64,000 nt of DNA from Chimonanthus salicifolius. Lineage: Eukaryota > Streptophyta > Magnoliopsida > Laurales > Calycanthaceae. Where the stretch lies: assembly GCA_013350335.1 (NCBI GenBank), contig CM023533.1, positions 33,970,170-34,034,169 on the forward strand. The letters run 5' to 3'. Positions 1 through 21,900 of the stretch are shown here, one piece after another. Position 1 is the stretch's first letter. The number at the start of each line of letters is the position of its first letter. The notes under the pieces are model-generated. The model made no database searches. It worked only from the letters and a program-made list of their open reading frames with translations, and was not told the DNA's origin. Position numbers and translations under genes: made by a program.

Positions 1-421
<421 letters not shown>

Positions 422-2256
422 TCATCTTTGATACAGACCTTGAGATTGTCTCTCATGTAGATGTGAACAAGGCAACAAATACTACCAGTGTTTTGCTTCT
501 CTTAGCATTTTTATCTCAGAAATATTATTAACCAATAATACTATTTACTATATTTTTTTTTTCATTTTTATCAAAAATCTTAATATTTGTAATATTGAAT
601 GTGACGATAAAGCTTAGGAGGTATATTTTTAGAGTGGAAGATAGTGATTATGAGTGGGATTGCATTTATGGCGAGATAAAAGAGTTCTACCTTTGTAACA
701 TGATCTACATTGATGAATAAAATTACTCGTTTGTTAATACATATAAAAGCTTTCAGTTCGGAATTCTTTAGGACGAAAAGTATTAAGATATGATTTGGAT
801 TATGATTGATTAATTTAGATTGTTATTGATTGTGAGAGATATTATAGATATCTTTTATTTGGAAAAGTAATTTCCAATATACTTTATACATTTAGATCTT
901 ATTCAGTATATTAAACACGAAAAAATACAGAAAATTATTACCTTGAATTTATTGTCTGAGACACTGAGTATGGGCGATTTTTTTGACCCTGCTCCAACAA
1001 GTAATGAGGGACGGGCCCAAACCTTCTTAATATCTATGCGTATGATTTGTATGGTTTCATATCCATATTAATTAAATTCATAATATTAAAAACTTTAATA
1101 TTTTAGTTACCTTTTTTTATTAAAGAAACTAAGTTCAAAGTTGAAACTAATACAGATCAGTATAGTCTTGTCCCAGCCCACATCCACGTGTCAAGATGCC
1201 AGCCAATCTTAGAAACCTCGGTAATTAGACTTCATATTTTTGGCTTCACATTACATGTGTCTGTTATCTTCTTTTTATTCACTTCAGCCAATTTTGAAGT
1301 TATCTAACTTGTGATTATATTAGTGAACTTTTAATGTAATTGTTATTCTTTCAAAATAATAATAGATAAATTCCAGGTCTCTTACTTTCTAAAGCTGGTT
1401 AAAAAGAAAAAAATTCCAGCATTACAAGTGTTGATTTTGCTTAGTTGGATGGTCCAAAACAAAATAATAAATCAAATACCATTTCAATAGAAACTTAATT
1501 AATTGCAAAACACAACTTCCTTTTTGGTGTAAAATGACTGTTGTGGCTTTTTTTTAATGACAGTAAGTGTTCAAGTGTCTTGTCTGACTAATTCTTAGAG
1601 ATATGAGCATGCCTCGATCACAAACCATCTATAATAAAGACACTTTTTCTGAAGAAAAAGAGAACTAATTTGATATTGAATTGGAGACTTAAGTAGAAAC
1701 TCAAAGCACAAAAGTAAATTAGGAGAGCCAAAACCCTGCTCAAACCCTGGCTTAGGAAAAAGAAGGGGTAATGATATACAGACCCCATTTTTTTTCATGG
1801 TATATCCCTTGAAATTTTTCTCAATTTTACCCCTCCTACCTTGATTTTATTCATACATTGATATCTTCATTTCTTAATTTTTCTCCTCTACTTCAGCCGC
1901 ATTCAGTGTTAGGATGGAGGAATTCCAATCGTGACGTCTCTTTAGAAATGTTATATTGCCTTTAAATTTTTATTCATAATGAAAGATACTAACTATGAAA
2001 GTTCAACATTGGGCTATATTTTGAATTTAATTCAGTAAAAATGTGTAAATACGAAATAAAGCAAAATGAATTAGAGATTCAATTTATAACGAAACAGTAG
2101 GTGTGAAAGAAAGTAAAATATGTAAATATGGACTCCATACAAATTGTAACAAATTTTTATGTTAAATAATTATCAATGAATAACTTTTACTGCTAATCTT
2201 CAACCACCCAACATTGTAAAAGAGAATGCATCAACAGTAAATAAATATAAATAATA
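422..2256. other. Intergenic DNA between the two beta-glucosidase genes
   Basis: AT-rich spacer holding the 3' UTR of the first beta-glucosidase gene. I see no convincing coding region, RNA gene or bounded transposon up to the Stowaway MITE at 2257. Confidence 0.6.
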
Positions 2257-2445
2257 CTCTCTCTATCTCAAATTAGTTGTCCTATATGGATTTTGGAATT
2301 GTCTCAAAATAGTTGTCTCATTTGATTTTAGTAGTAGAAAATGTATTGAAAATAGATGGGATCACATGAGTACTAGTTTTATCAAGAGAATTTCTTAAAA
2401 AATACAAATATTTCAAATGAGACAACTAAATTGAAATGGAGGGAG
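2257..2445. mobile_element. Stowaway-like MITE (189 bp) with TA target duplication
   Basis: The left end reads CTCTCTCTATCTCAAATTAG. The right end, complemented, reads CTCCCTCCATTTCAATTTAG. These match the classic CTCCCTCCGT-type terminus of plant Stowaway (Tc1/mariner) MITEs. A TA dinucleotide flanks both sides (2255-2256 and 2446-2447). There is no coding capacity. It lies about 185 bp upstream of the second beta-glucosidase ATG, in the promoter. Confidence 0.85.
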
Positions 2446-2630
2446 TAAATAGTAATATTAATACTGATGATAATGACGATGATCGGCAATAACACATGCC
2501 ACACAAATCACCATCATCACCGGTGAGGACCTCAGTGCTCTTATTTCGGTGTCTCCAACGTCTTGGATTGCTCTCAACCATAAAAAGGTAGATAAGAAAT
2601 GAGAGAATCGCAGAATGGTAGAGAAAAGCT

Positions 2631-10550
<7,920 letters not shown>

Positions 10551-11039
10551 TTTCCCTTTGGTTATCTATGTTAGGAGCCTAAAAATAGTCTCTCGTGCAG
10601 ATGAGAAGATGAAGCTTGATGGGTATAGTATGTAAGGAGAGAAGTTGGTCATTGTAAGTAGGTTTGTGTCTGTAAAATCATAAAAGAATAAATTATGAAT
10701 AAATTTTCCTACTTGTTAAATAAAAGTGTAGAGACTCGTCTTCTTAATGTTGAAGTACATGATGAAGGCATTGTCAATGGAACAGTGAGTAATGGGCTTT
10801 TTTGATGACTTGAAGATCAAAAGCCAGGGCTACTTTTCATACCCACCAAGTAACTGATGGGCCCATCTCAGCAGTTTGTATTTCCTTTCTGCAAAAACCG
10901 AGGGCTGAGACTGAGTTGAATTGAATCTTCCTATTGCCTGTTATTAATGGGCTGGAAGTGGACCTTAATTTTACATTAGCATTAATAAATGTTTTGCCTT
11001 ACATCGACCCTACACTCAAAAGGGCTAAGCCTGCTCCTA

Positions 11040-11212
11040 AGATTCCCGCCTCTGCTTATAAACCCAAGATCTTTTCGGGACATTTTCGATGTCGGATTGC
11101 TCCTCGTCACGGGTTCCCCGGCCCAATCTCTAGCATTTCCTGTGACAAGGGAATCCCAACTTAAAAATGCCCTGAAAGATCTTGGGTTTATAAGCGTGGG
11201 CAGAGAACCTTG
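11040..11212. repeat. Long imperfect hairpin (foldback) with about 75-bp arms
   Basis: GCTTATAAACCCAAGATCTT near 11055 is matched exactly by its complement near 11178-11198. The pairing continues inward through GGG(A/C)CATTTT, GGATT and GTCAC, leaving a short GC-rich loop near 11120-11132. It is either a foldback MITE or an inverted duplication of the sort that gives rise to hairpin RNAs. No target duplication was found. Confidence 0.7.
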
Positions 11213-12242
11213 GGAGCGGCTAGTCCTTATGCAAAATCAAGAAGAATGACATTATAATTGGACGAGGAGAAAGTTTTATAGGAGATTCTCTTAAGTAGAG
11301 GATTCCCTTGAGTTGAAAGTGCTGAACGGGCCTACCTGACCCAACCCGTCGACATTCCTGAGCAAAATGATAGGATTTCCAAACTATCTTGGACAAGTGA
11401 TGATAATGATTGGATTATTGTTGCAATCTCTGTAAAATACAAGTGGATGGCCTCTTGTTTTATTTCAAATTGCAAGAGTTTTTCTCATCTTTGATTTTTT
11501 TTTTTTTCTCACCACTTGTTGGCTGGGATACCAGCAATACCAAATACTTTTAAAATCACAAAAATCTAATAAAATTAATAATAAAACAAAGAATACTTAA
11601 GTCCAAAGTTTTTTTAATAAAATTAGAAGCAAAGATGATGAAAAGGAAGAGGAAGAAGACGAGTTGTGGAGAGTGGATCCGAAGCCATTGGTATTTCTCA
11701 AGAGAAAAATGATACAAATCAGTATCCAAAATATCGTCCCTTATATATTTGATGACTTTAATTTAATCGTGAATATTTTTACAGTTTATCGAAAGCAAAG
11801 AAAATATAATTGTGTCCCCAAATTTATTATAGCTGAAGAAAACAGAAAATATAGTTCCAATAAGACACAATCCAAAGAAATTTCCTTTGATTTTTATCTA
11901 AAACAGTGTAACAAACCTATAAAATTTTACTTATTCAATATAAAAAGTTCTCATTATTTTAGATGCTGCTTCTTTGCAATAATTTGGTGATTTTTTATCC
12001 ACTTCGTAATATTAAATTATGAAAAAAATTTAAAAAAAATCAAAAATTTAAATCAACTATCATTTAGTAGTATGTTCAAGCAAAGAAAAGACAAAAGAGA
12101 CATTAGTACCATTTAAAAAAAGATTTTCAAAACAAGTAAAGAAGTTCGCAACTTTACTATTGGAATTACAGTATTTATATTACTAAAGATTTTGGACAAT
12201 TAAAACTTAAAGAATCTATGCATGTTCTTTAAAAAAAATAGT

Positions 12243-12425
12243 AATCTAAATTTAACTCAAAAGGGTTAGAGTGATGGGTAGAAAAGCGTCTCAAGAAATG
12301 ATAGTCCTAAGTTCGATTCAACTCCATCCCGATGGACTACTCTCCATAAAGTGTGGATAGAGAGGTTTGTACATGCCCTAAAAATTAGTCGAGTGCTCTA
12401 AAAGATTTAGATACCTAGGTCATTA
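12243..12425 (+). mobile_element. SINE-like sequence
   Basis: GGGTTAGAGTGATGGGTAG (A-box-like) is followed by AGTTCGATTCAACTCC (B-box-like, 12311-12326). The spacing fits a tRNA-derived plant SINE head. The 3' end is not defined. Confidence 0.45.
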
Positions 12426-12961
12426 AAATTAAATCATGTAATATGATTTAGGAGCTTATATGGCAACTCTTGCAATACAAAATAATAGATGAGAAGACAC
12501 CAAGTTTGTAATAGAAAACAAATGCTTCATAGTATATTTAAAATAACCCTGATATTTTCACCTATTTTAAAAAAAGTCTCATTAGTTTTTTTTTTTTTTC
12601 AGATTCTAAAATAAACTCCCAATGTTATTAATTTTGTTTGGGAAAAAAAAAATCACTCTTTTCAGATTCAGTAAATACTGTATAATTTTTCATTCAACAT
12701 CTTCAAAATAGACATGCATGTTAATGAAATACTAAAACTTCTACCGTGTTAAAAAAAATTAGCCACTTGATATTTCAATTTCAACGGACCATTTTATAGT
12801 CTTCTATTAAATACTCAAAAATTTAGGTGTGATCGACTTTTTGCATGGGAAAGAAAAAAAAAAATAAATGAAATACTTTTTAAACTTGACTTTAACTATA
12901 TTGTGAAAATACCTGCAAGAATAAAATGTTAAAGAAACAACACTACCACTTAAAAATTATA

Positions 12962-13278
12962 CTCTCTCTGATCCTAAATACTTAGTCATATATATTATAG
13001 AATTGTCCCAAATTATTTATCTTATTTCTTCATTTTTACATTAAATTAAAGTTTTAAATTTTTCAAGAAGCTCCAAATCACATTCCAACATGATGGGAAA
13101 GACCTTCTTTTACAAGTTTTAACTTGACTATATACGGCATTCTATAATTATTTCCACCTCCTGTATAGTTAGGAAAGGCTCACCGAGTACTAAATTAAAT
13201 TCATTGAAGGTTATTCGTAATTTTACTACCTCAAAATCATTCTCGTATAAAGAATCCATTAATAGAAACCAGAGGAAG
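12962..13278. mobile_element. Stowaway-like MITE, diverged (317 bp)
   Basis: The left end CTCTCTCTGATCCTAAATA and the complemented right end CTTCCTCTGGTTTCTATTAA are similar and of Stowaway type. TA flanks both sides (12960-12961 and 13279-13280). It is AT-rich with no coding capacity. Confidence 0.6.
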
Positions 13279-14370
13279 TATTGAATAATTTTAAAGTAAA
13301 TAAATAAATTTGCTTTCCAATAGTTAAAATTAAATTATCTATATATCATTAAATTAACCAATATCATAAGGTTGAACCTAATGTGTTAGATTTTCTTTTA
13401 ATTCATTCATCTTATATTAATCTCTTTTTATTTTCAACTCAATTTGAGTAGATTAGAGCTCCTAACCTAATTATCATCATCCATATTACTTAGAATGTTC
13501 AAGTGATAATAGGAAATGTTATTAATTAGAAATGTTCTTTCTGGAATCAATGCATTGTAGAAAGCTTGTGTCATCCGAAGCCTTAAAAATAAAATAAAAA
13601 CAAAGTAGTTATTTAGATTTTAAATCATAACTAATTAATAAATAATAATATTATAAGAGAAAAAAGTGAATTTTCATTTATTTAAATTATTATTTTAAAA
13701 GTTGCCATGATTGACCTATCAAAATTACTTTTTAAACTCATCACTTATGCATACACTGCATTTTAATCTCTCTCTTAAATCTGCAAGCTATTATTTCTAC
13801 TATAACAATCTTTTTAAGATTCTACCAAGGGTTGCTTACGTAAGATTCATTTGTAAATTTTTAAACAATTAATTTTAGTATTCTTTTTAAAGAGAGTTCT
13901 CCATGCTCACATTATCATTCTAAAAAATAAATAAATAACTAAAGGAAGTAAAAGGATAAATAGAGAAACCCCTGCAAACTTCTCATAAATAGAGAAGCTA
14001 AGCTTTCATATTCAGATCTCTAATATTCTACCAGTCTATAAATTATATATAACAATGAAATTAAAGGGAAGCAAAATCCATGTAACTGCAAATGCAAAGA
14101 AAAGAAAAGCAATCAGAATACCATCTGATTGCGCTTGTGCCGACAAGGCAATAGCAACACCAACCTGGCTTCCTCCTTTCTTTCTTCTCAATTAAGATTT
14201 TGCCATTTTAGGAGGGGAAGCCAGAGAGCCGTTGCATGGATGCAGAACCATTAATGAATGATGAATGTTTGTTTCAAGTTTTCCGTGGACACCCACGGCA
14301 AAAGAGTTTAAACATTTCAAAGCAAACATAGTTTTTCTATGTTTGAAATTGCTCCATTCCATGCAATGTT

Positions 14371-15428
14371 TCATATGAATGGATGCATCCGAGGGAGCTG
14401 AACAGATTGGTAAGAAGAATTGTCCATTCGAACTTGCGACGATTGCCTTTCAGTTCCATGCCTGAGCCAAAATCCTGCCCTGTTGTTGGAGTCTGTTGAC
14501 CCTCCAGGCACCTGATGGAATTGTTGGATCCGACTTTGCTCGATGTCCCCACTAGCCACCGGATGAAATTGGCGAAACCAGCTTTGCTCACCGTCGGGAG
14601 AGGGCACTGGTAACTCCAGAAGGCATTCTCTTTCCCATGAAAAATTTTGGCTTCCTCCATTGATTTCAGCATTTGAAAGAAAAGCATGGACACCAGGGTG
14701 ATCAGATGAAGGCACTGAGCCAGTCAGAACCAAGCCTCTTGGACCATTTGATCTCCTTGAACTAGAGAAGACAAAGGTACGCATCGATGTTGAATTGGAT
14801 GCTTGATGGAAAGAATGAATATTATGGTTATGAGGATGACCTCCAGAGTTACCAAGGAAGGATGGGGCAATTGGAGTAACCGAGCTCCCAACCCTGGAAG
14901 TGGACCTGAAATTTTGAATATGTAAAAACTAGTGATTGCTGCTGCAAAAAATCATCACATATTCCAAGCAACCAAATGATATCAAAAGTTCATAATGTTC
15001 CTGGAGCAGAAACATGCTCATGCTAGAGATGCATCAGTCATTCTTTCATGAGAGAGTTCTGTCGAGAAATAAAAGCATATACAACGAACAACCCTCAGAT
15101 CCAGATACCACAGATATTATCAAAGATGTAAACAAGATGACACATGGTTGGATCTCAAGCCATGACTGAAGAAGTACAGATGGCCTTTTTTCTTCAATTG
15201 CAAAGGAAAGAGGTCTCACACAGACTAAATAAGATTCATTGATTTATTTATTGGTGTAATTAGATATATAACAAATCACAGTACATCTTTCTTGTACAAA
15301 TCACGGTGTATGATACCAAAAACCTTAGGGGTGTTCGGTAACTCCAAATCTCTGGATATCAGATATTTTAATCTATTAATTTTCATATATTTAGATATAT
15401 GCGTCTGGCAAGCCAAACAGTTGATCTA

Positions 15429-15499
<71 letters not shown>

Positions 15500-15840
15500 A
15501 ACTCAAACATGCTTGAGATTTGAGACAGGTTTGGCTGGATACAGGTGAGAGTGGGAAGGCACTGGTGGACTGATTTTAAGAGAAGACAAGAAGGCCTGGG
15601 CATGTAGTGGGCAAGGTTGATTGTGCAAAGACGAGCTGGTTGTATGTAGAAACAAACATCAGAGGACTGGGTTGTGTGAGGATCATTCAGAGCTGGTCGA
15701 TCTGGGTTTGGGTGTGCAGATGAAATGAGCTTAGGGGTGGGAAAAAATGGGGTGTTGTGTGCGGTCATCCATTGCCACCACTCAGTCCTCTCTGCTGACT
15801 CGTGTCTTTCCTTTCTGCTTTCTGTCTCCAGCCCTGAATG

Positions 15841-15902
<62 letters not shown>

Positions 15903-18900
15903 AATGTTATATTCATTGTCATCAAATAGATACATGTAAAGATTGATGATTTATAAAGGATATTGATTTAAGTACACCCTTTTTTTACAAGAAAGGGTCT
16001 CTTATCTTTTTCACAAATGTTACCATTTAATTTAATTTGTGAAAATATAAGGCGAACCCTTATTAAAAAATTGGGAGTACCCTAATCACAACCCTTTTAT
16101 AAAATGGTAAACAATGTTAAGATATTAGAATCTCTGGCATTTTAACCAACCAGTCATAACACAGATAATTTAATCCACTAAGATTTGACAGGAATTTTAC
16201 AACATTAACCAAATGCTGAGGTTTCAAGATATTAGAATTTGAGTAGATTTACTCCCACTATCCTATTTTCAGAATCTCTTGTACTATAATCTTCCAGTTG
16301 CCAAAACTCTTTTCTCAATCACTCATGACAACACAAAATCCTATTATCAGCATTCATGTAATCACATCCATCAGTGTACAGCTGTGTGAACATAAGTATT
16401 GCTGCAATCATGAAGCATTGCTCCTGCTGTCACAACACCTAATATAACCAAACCTTCAAAACCTTACACCATATAGTATATGTCAAGCAACGTACTTACT
16501 ATTTATATACTTAGTAGTCATTACCCCATGTATGACCTATAAAAAAATTAAAAAGTACAGCACATACTTGTTAACATTAGCACTCTTAAAATGGATTACT
16601 GGCCACATTTAACAACAGGATTCATTCAATACAATTAAATATTAGATTAAATCACAGATACACATCCTAAAAATATGCTAATACAAATACTGAAATAGAT
16701 TTTCCTCTTGAACCGGGTGGAGATCCTAATAACTAGGTCAATGGATGGTGAGAACCTGATCATAAACACTAAATATATCAAATATACGATAATACCTGCA
16801 TCCTATATGCTGCTAAAATGGCTCAATGCAACTCTGAAAAATCATATAAAGGCAAAGCCTATTTTGAAAAGTCAAACAAATTGAATTACTTGGCAAAGTC
16901 AACACAACTCAATTAGGTTTTGAGCCAGAGTTGACCAACCTAAAATGAGTTTTATCTAAGAAACTTTGTCACTGAATAACCAACTGGATGGGATTTCAAG
17001 TCAAATCCAAATTTGTGTAAAGCACACCATAGCCGATATGCAGCAGATACAGAATCTGAATATCTGACACTAACATCTAGACAATGCAAATGATAAATAG
17101 CAGGAATGAATGAATATTTTACACAATGCATATCGTACATTACTATATGCTCGAGTGATATGGACATGGTTAACTTCAGATGGGCAATGTTATGTCTCTT
17201 CCATCCTTCACCATAATCAGTGGCAATATCCACTTATCAACACATGGAAGGAGATCATAAGAAATTATCCAATCTCACATATTTCAGATTTTGGTGTGGT
17301 CCTTATTCCAAGAGAATAAGAATTACCTTCCACTTACAAAATATTCACCCAAGTTATAAATTGGTTACCTCCAAGAAAACCTGAAGATCCAAACCCTGAT
17401 AGAACACACAGCAGATGTCCCCGGAAAAATGTTAAAATTGAAGACATGACATTTGCATGTGACAGTGCAAATGCAAGGTCATTATAGTTCCAGTTTGGTG
17501 TTAGTAGCATCATGTCAGATTTTGAATTTTCTTACGGGGGAGAAAAGTTAATAACTCACCCATGGCCAAGAGAAAATTGATGTGCGACCACTCCAGTTCT
17601 TGGGGCACCATCTGAATCAGCCCTTGTAGGCCACAGCATTGCTAAAGAAACTGGAGCCTGTTCAGCACCATTGATGTGGCTGGTGGTTGAAGAAAATGAG
17701 GGAGAATGAGGATCCCAGCTGTGATGATTGAGATCAACTGGAAAAGCATGTGAAGTCAAAATATCAATGGGTCCAGACAGTCCACCCCACTGATGAAAAG
17801 TAGGGCTATTGGAGACATTATCAGCAGGATTTAAAGATGATGATGCTTGTACTTGTTGAAAGTAAGACAGATAAGGACATGTATGAATGGCTGATGAAGC
17901 AGTTGTATATTCAGCAGGGATGGCACCACGTCCTAACAAATCATGATCTTCATGGAGAAAATATTGTGATAATATCAGAAATAAGCCTTCCCACAAGGAA
18001 TTAAATGAAAAATAAGAACAAAAGAAACATACATGCAGCTGCTGTTGACTCCCCTTCCCTGCAAGAATTAAAAATGGTTAGTGTGGCGAGCCAAGAGGTG
18101 CAAAACAATTATATCAACACTTTAGTGATGTCTATGATGTACAGATGTTGTCTATTGCATCCACTCTGTAAAACTAGAAATTTCGCAGACCACCTTCCTT
18201 TTGAATGATGTACTATAGGGTCTCCCTACAACTATAACTTAAAAAATCTAGGGCTTTCAACACAAAGCTCCTCACAAAAAATGAATGAACCAACCACAAA
18301 TAATAAAGAACAACAATATTCAAGCAATTGAGATAGTGACGAGAAATCCTACCAGTTTGGATCTCTCTTCTCCTGCACTACCTTGTACACAACTAAAAGC
18401 CTTCATGCCAGAATTGGCACACCTAACTCTCCATGGGTTTCCTAAGAGTCGTCTACTCTCTCCACAACCACAACCAAAAGAACAAAAAAAAAAAAACCTT
18501 GCTAACAATGGAAGTCCATCCTTCAAGAAAAAAGAAGTCCATTAATCACTGGATTTCCATGTCGAAGATGAGTAGTAATCTGAGACAACTCATAAATGCG
18601 GGCAGAGTTGTCCCCATCAGAATACAATGCTTTAACAGTGTCTCAACCATCTTTGGTAGTCGGAATAGTATATACTAGGCACCAATCATAGTCTTTCATG
18701 GAATGTACTTTTATATGAGGGATTATCTATGGCCAGTTCTTTGGGCAATGCTTCAATGTAATCTGATAGATGTTTGGCATCAAGGAACATTCTTGAAGAA
18801 TGAGACCATTGGAAGTAATTGGTCTCATTCAACAAGACTATAGTAATCTTGCCAATCTAAGGAGAACCAGAAGATGACATATCTAGAAGAGAAGATGCAG

Positions 18901-21900
18901 AGGAAGAAATCATTTGTGCAATAAATCCAAAAAAAAAAAAAGGAACAGAACCTGATATAGCAGCGTGTAGATGGCAATAGTAATGGAGAAAGCTCAATAG
19001 AAATCCAGTTGAGTAGGTGTTAGTTCACTTAAAAGGAATAACGCAGCCGATGTGGGCCCCACCAAGCACAAAGAGGAGCGGAAGCCTTGTAGATGCAAAA
19101 TACAAGTCGGGACGACACTACTGGTAGAAGATCTGAGGCATAGGAGTGCATAAGCCAACCAATCCAAGCAGAAATGCCAAAAATGGTACTGAGAGATGAA
19201 AATCTGCAAAAGTGGGCCCCACTAGCAATGAGGACGAAAGCAACTGAATGAGATCCAAAGTCCAGCAAGGATGACACCAGATGAGTGGGAAGGAGGGCAG
19301 TTCCAATAAATAGTCTGCATATCTGGCAGAATAACCAAAAAACTAGGTTTCTGAAACCGTCAAGTTGTCATGAAGAGAATGCAAATTTGTACCACGTCGA
19401 GAGAATGGAAATTGCCAATCCAATAGGTAGATAGACAGAAGAGGGAGAGGCAATTCCAATAGAAAGCTCCTAGAGGTGACTCAAAGAAAGGCTGCAGCAG
19501 ATAGAAGCCAAAAACAAACACTAAGTTTTTCCTTTAAACAAAACAACACATGAAAGAGTCTGCCAAACGACAGACCAGGAGGGTGAAGGAAGCCAATTAA
19601 TCACCACAGATGGGAAGCTTTGTCAAAAATGCCAGGGGGATGGGGATTCCCATCACCAGAATCTTCACAGGGAAAAGTTGAACGGTGGCAAAGATCCATG
19701 CAGCACACGGCTCTGCAGGGTAGGAACGGCACATAGTAAGGCCAAAAAATCTGGAAAAAAATAAAATCAGAATCAACATATATCCTCAAGATCCAAAGGC
19801 GATGGAGCCCGATGGTGAATGGTAACTCCGGCGAGGAACAGTAAAACGGAATGAAAATCCTCCTAAAGTGATGTGGAGCATGGAGCATGTTGATTTCATA
19901 TTTTCTTGTTATTTCATTTTATGGGTTTAGTTCTAGTTTTATTTTATTTGAAGGTAGTTTAAGTATTTTATTGTAATTTTTATTTAAGGGCAATTTGAAC
20001 ATATTTTATTGTAAACTATATAAAAGACCCTTGTTTGCATTATTCGGTCAAAGTGAATGAATGAAGAAAAGTTCCGGCTGCTATTGCCTTTTCTCCATAC
20101 GTCGGTGCTCCCTTGGTGCGATGCCAAGAACTTGGTGAGAATCCAAGTAGGATGAGAAGCCCTTCCCTTTCTCCAGGTATTCTTCTATCTTTCTTATCTC
20201 TTTTTTTTCTTCTTCTTCTCTTTCTTCCTCCCTTTTCTTCCCTTGAAGCCTAGAATTTTCGATTTTAGCCCTTTACCTTCCCTTGGTTGCCGCCCCACCT
20301 TTACAGTCCTTCCCTTGGTTGCCGCCCCATCTCTACATTCAAACGCTAACTGTTTCGAGTAACCTCTTTCCGTATCTTGTGTTGCCGCCCCATTCTTCTC
20401 TTCAAGACATAACCCCAATTGCCTAGATTTCCACATTTTTTCCCCTTCCTGTGTTGTTGTCCCATACAAATCCCCAAACCCTAACTTTGGCAGATCCTCT
20501 TTTTCCTATCTATTAGCCATATTTTCTAAACCCTTACCCTAGCCCACATCTAAACCTTAATTCTAGACATATCCTTTAAACCCTAGCCCTAATTACCATT
20601 CCCTAACTCTAAATCCTCCCTTTCCTCCTCTACCCTTGCTGCCGCCACCTTCTTGTACCCCTATACTGCTGTCCCAACCCCAAAACAGCCCCATAAACTG
20701 TTGTCCTAACCCATAACAGTCCCATGTGTGGCTGTATACTGCTGCCACATCCATTAAAATCCTCCCCTATTTTGTTGTCCCACACTGTTAAGAGAACATA
20801 TTGTTGTTGTCCCACTGTTTTCTCTTTGCCAAACAGCCAATTTAATCCCTATTTCCGATGGAAGACGTACATGTTGTGGGAATTGACATACCACTTTGTT
20901 TTGAGGGACCCTTACTGCGAATATGACTTGGTCTGGATTGTTTTATAGTCATTTATATTAGATTCCAAGGATTGCATGATTATTTGTGACAAGGTTATAT
21001 TTTTAAATTGTAAATATTGATTTAGATCTTAATTTTAGCCATGGTATGTTTGATCATAATCATTGTTTTTCCTCTTATTTGCATTAGTCTCCTAGGGTTG
21101 CTTTTTATTTTGTGTCTGCATCGATTTAGTCATTTAGGTTTATTCAATTTAGTGTCATGTGTCATAAAGCGTCCAGAAATCGGTTCTAGCTGATACCATG
21201 TAGAAAATAATAATAGGAAAAAGGAGGAAGAGAAAAAGAAAATATTGGAGAAGAATGATTTCTTTGTATTGTGTTTTAATCTATAAGAGAATACATGAAT
21301 ATATAGTCACAAGAGAGCCAATTACGATGGCAAAAAAGGAATGTACACAAGGAATAATCAATTATATTAAATTACACAACTAGAAATATCATCCAAGTCA
21401 ACTTTCCAAACTGAGATGATTATGGTCAACTATGGCCAGATGTGGGTCCCACATGGTCAACTGGGTACTACTGGTGGGTTCCACAACATTGAAACTTTAC
21501 GAAGATGAATGGCAAATAAAATGGTGCAATTCTGTAGTGTGTGGTATTTTGGTTGTGCAGATGATTCATTTTGGGTGCCAAACTTTGCAATGTTAGGGTA
21601 TCAACTAGGCAACTGACCCATGAAAATAATTTGCAAAATCCAATATGAGTGCCAACACCAGATAGCTTTGATGGTGATGATGTTTGACTGTAAGTCAAGC
21701 TATCTTCTTCACAATCCAAAGGCAATGTTTAACCAATAAACAGTTCAAACATGCATCAATTATTGGGAGCTGCCATGGCATTTATAAACAAATGAAATTT
21801 ATGTAAACTTGAAGTAGAAGAAAGATAATTAACAAGAATTATGTGCAGTTCACTCAGGTTTTAGTTTTAATCATATCATTGAATCACAATCACAATTTGG

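Larger units (their letters stand above)
10551..14370. other. Intergenic region between beta-glucosidase and RFI2-like genes
   Basis: About 3.8 kb separating two convergent genes. It contains the GC-richer hairpin at 11040-11212, a SINE-like head near 12243-12425 and a Stowaway-like MITE at 12962-13278, each listed separately. The remainder is AT-rich with long A and T runs. Open frames at 10934-11249 overlap the hairpin and 11664-11990 is low-complexity; I accept neither as a gene. Confidence 0.6.

Noticed and set aside
15391..15768. Open frame with RERERERE run on the minus strand
   Set aside because: Produced by the (TC)n microsatellite; no homology and no start or splice context.
16080..17320. 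Possible hidden exon within RFI2-like intron 5 (frames at 16952-17319)
   Set aside because: Exons 5 and 6 join in phase without it and the translation has no similarity to the family.
20460..20620. CCCTAA/AACCCTA words suggesting telomeric DNA
   Set aside because: The words are irregular and scattered in a pyrimidine-rich retroelement leader; no tandem (CCCTAAA)n array exists.
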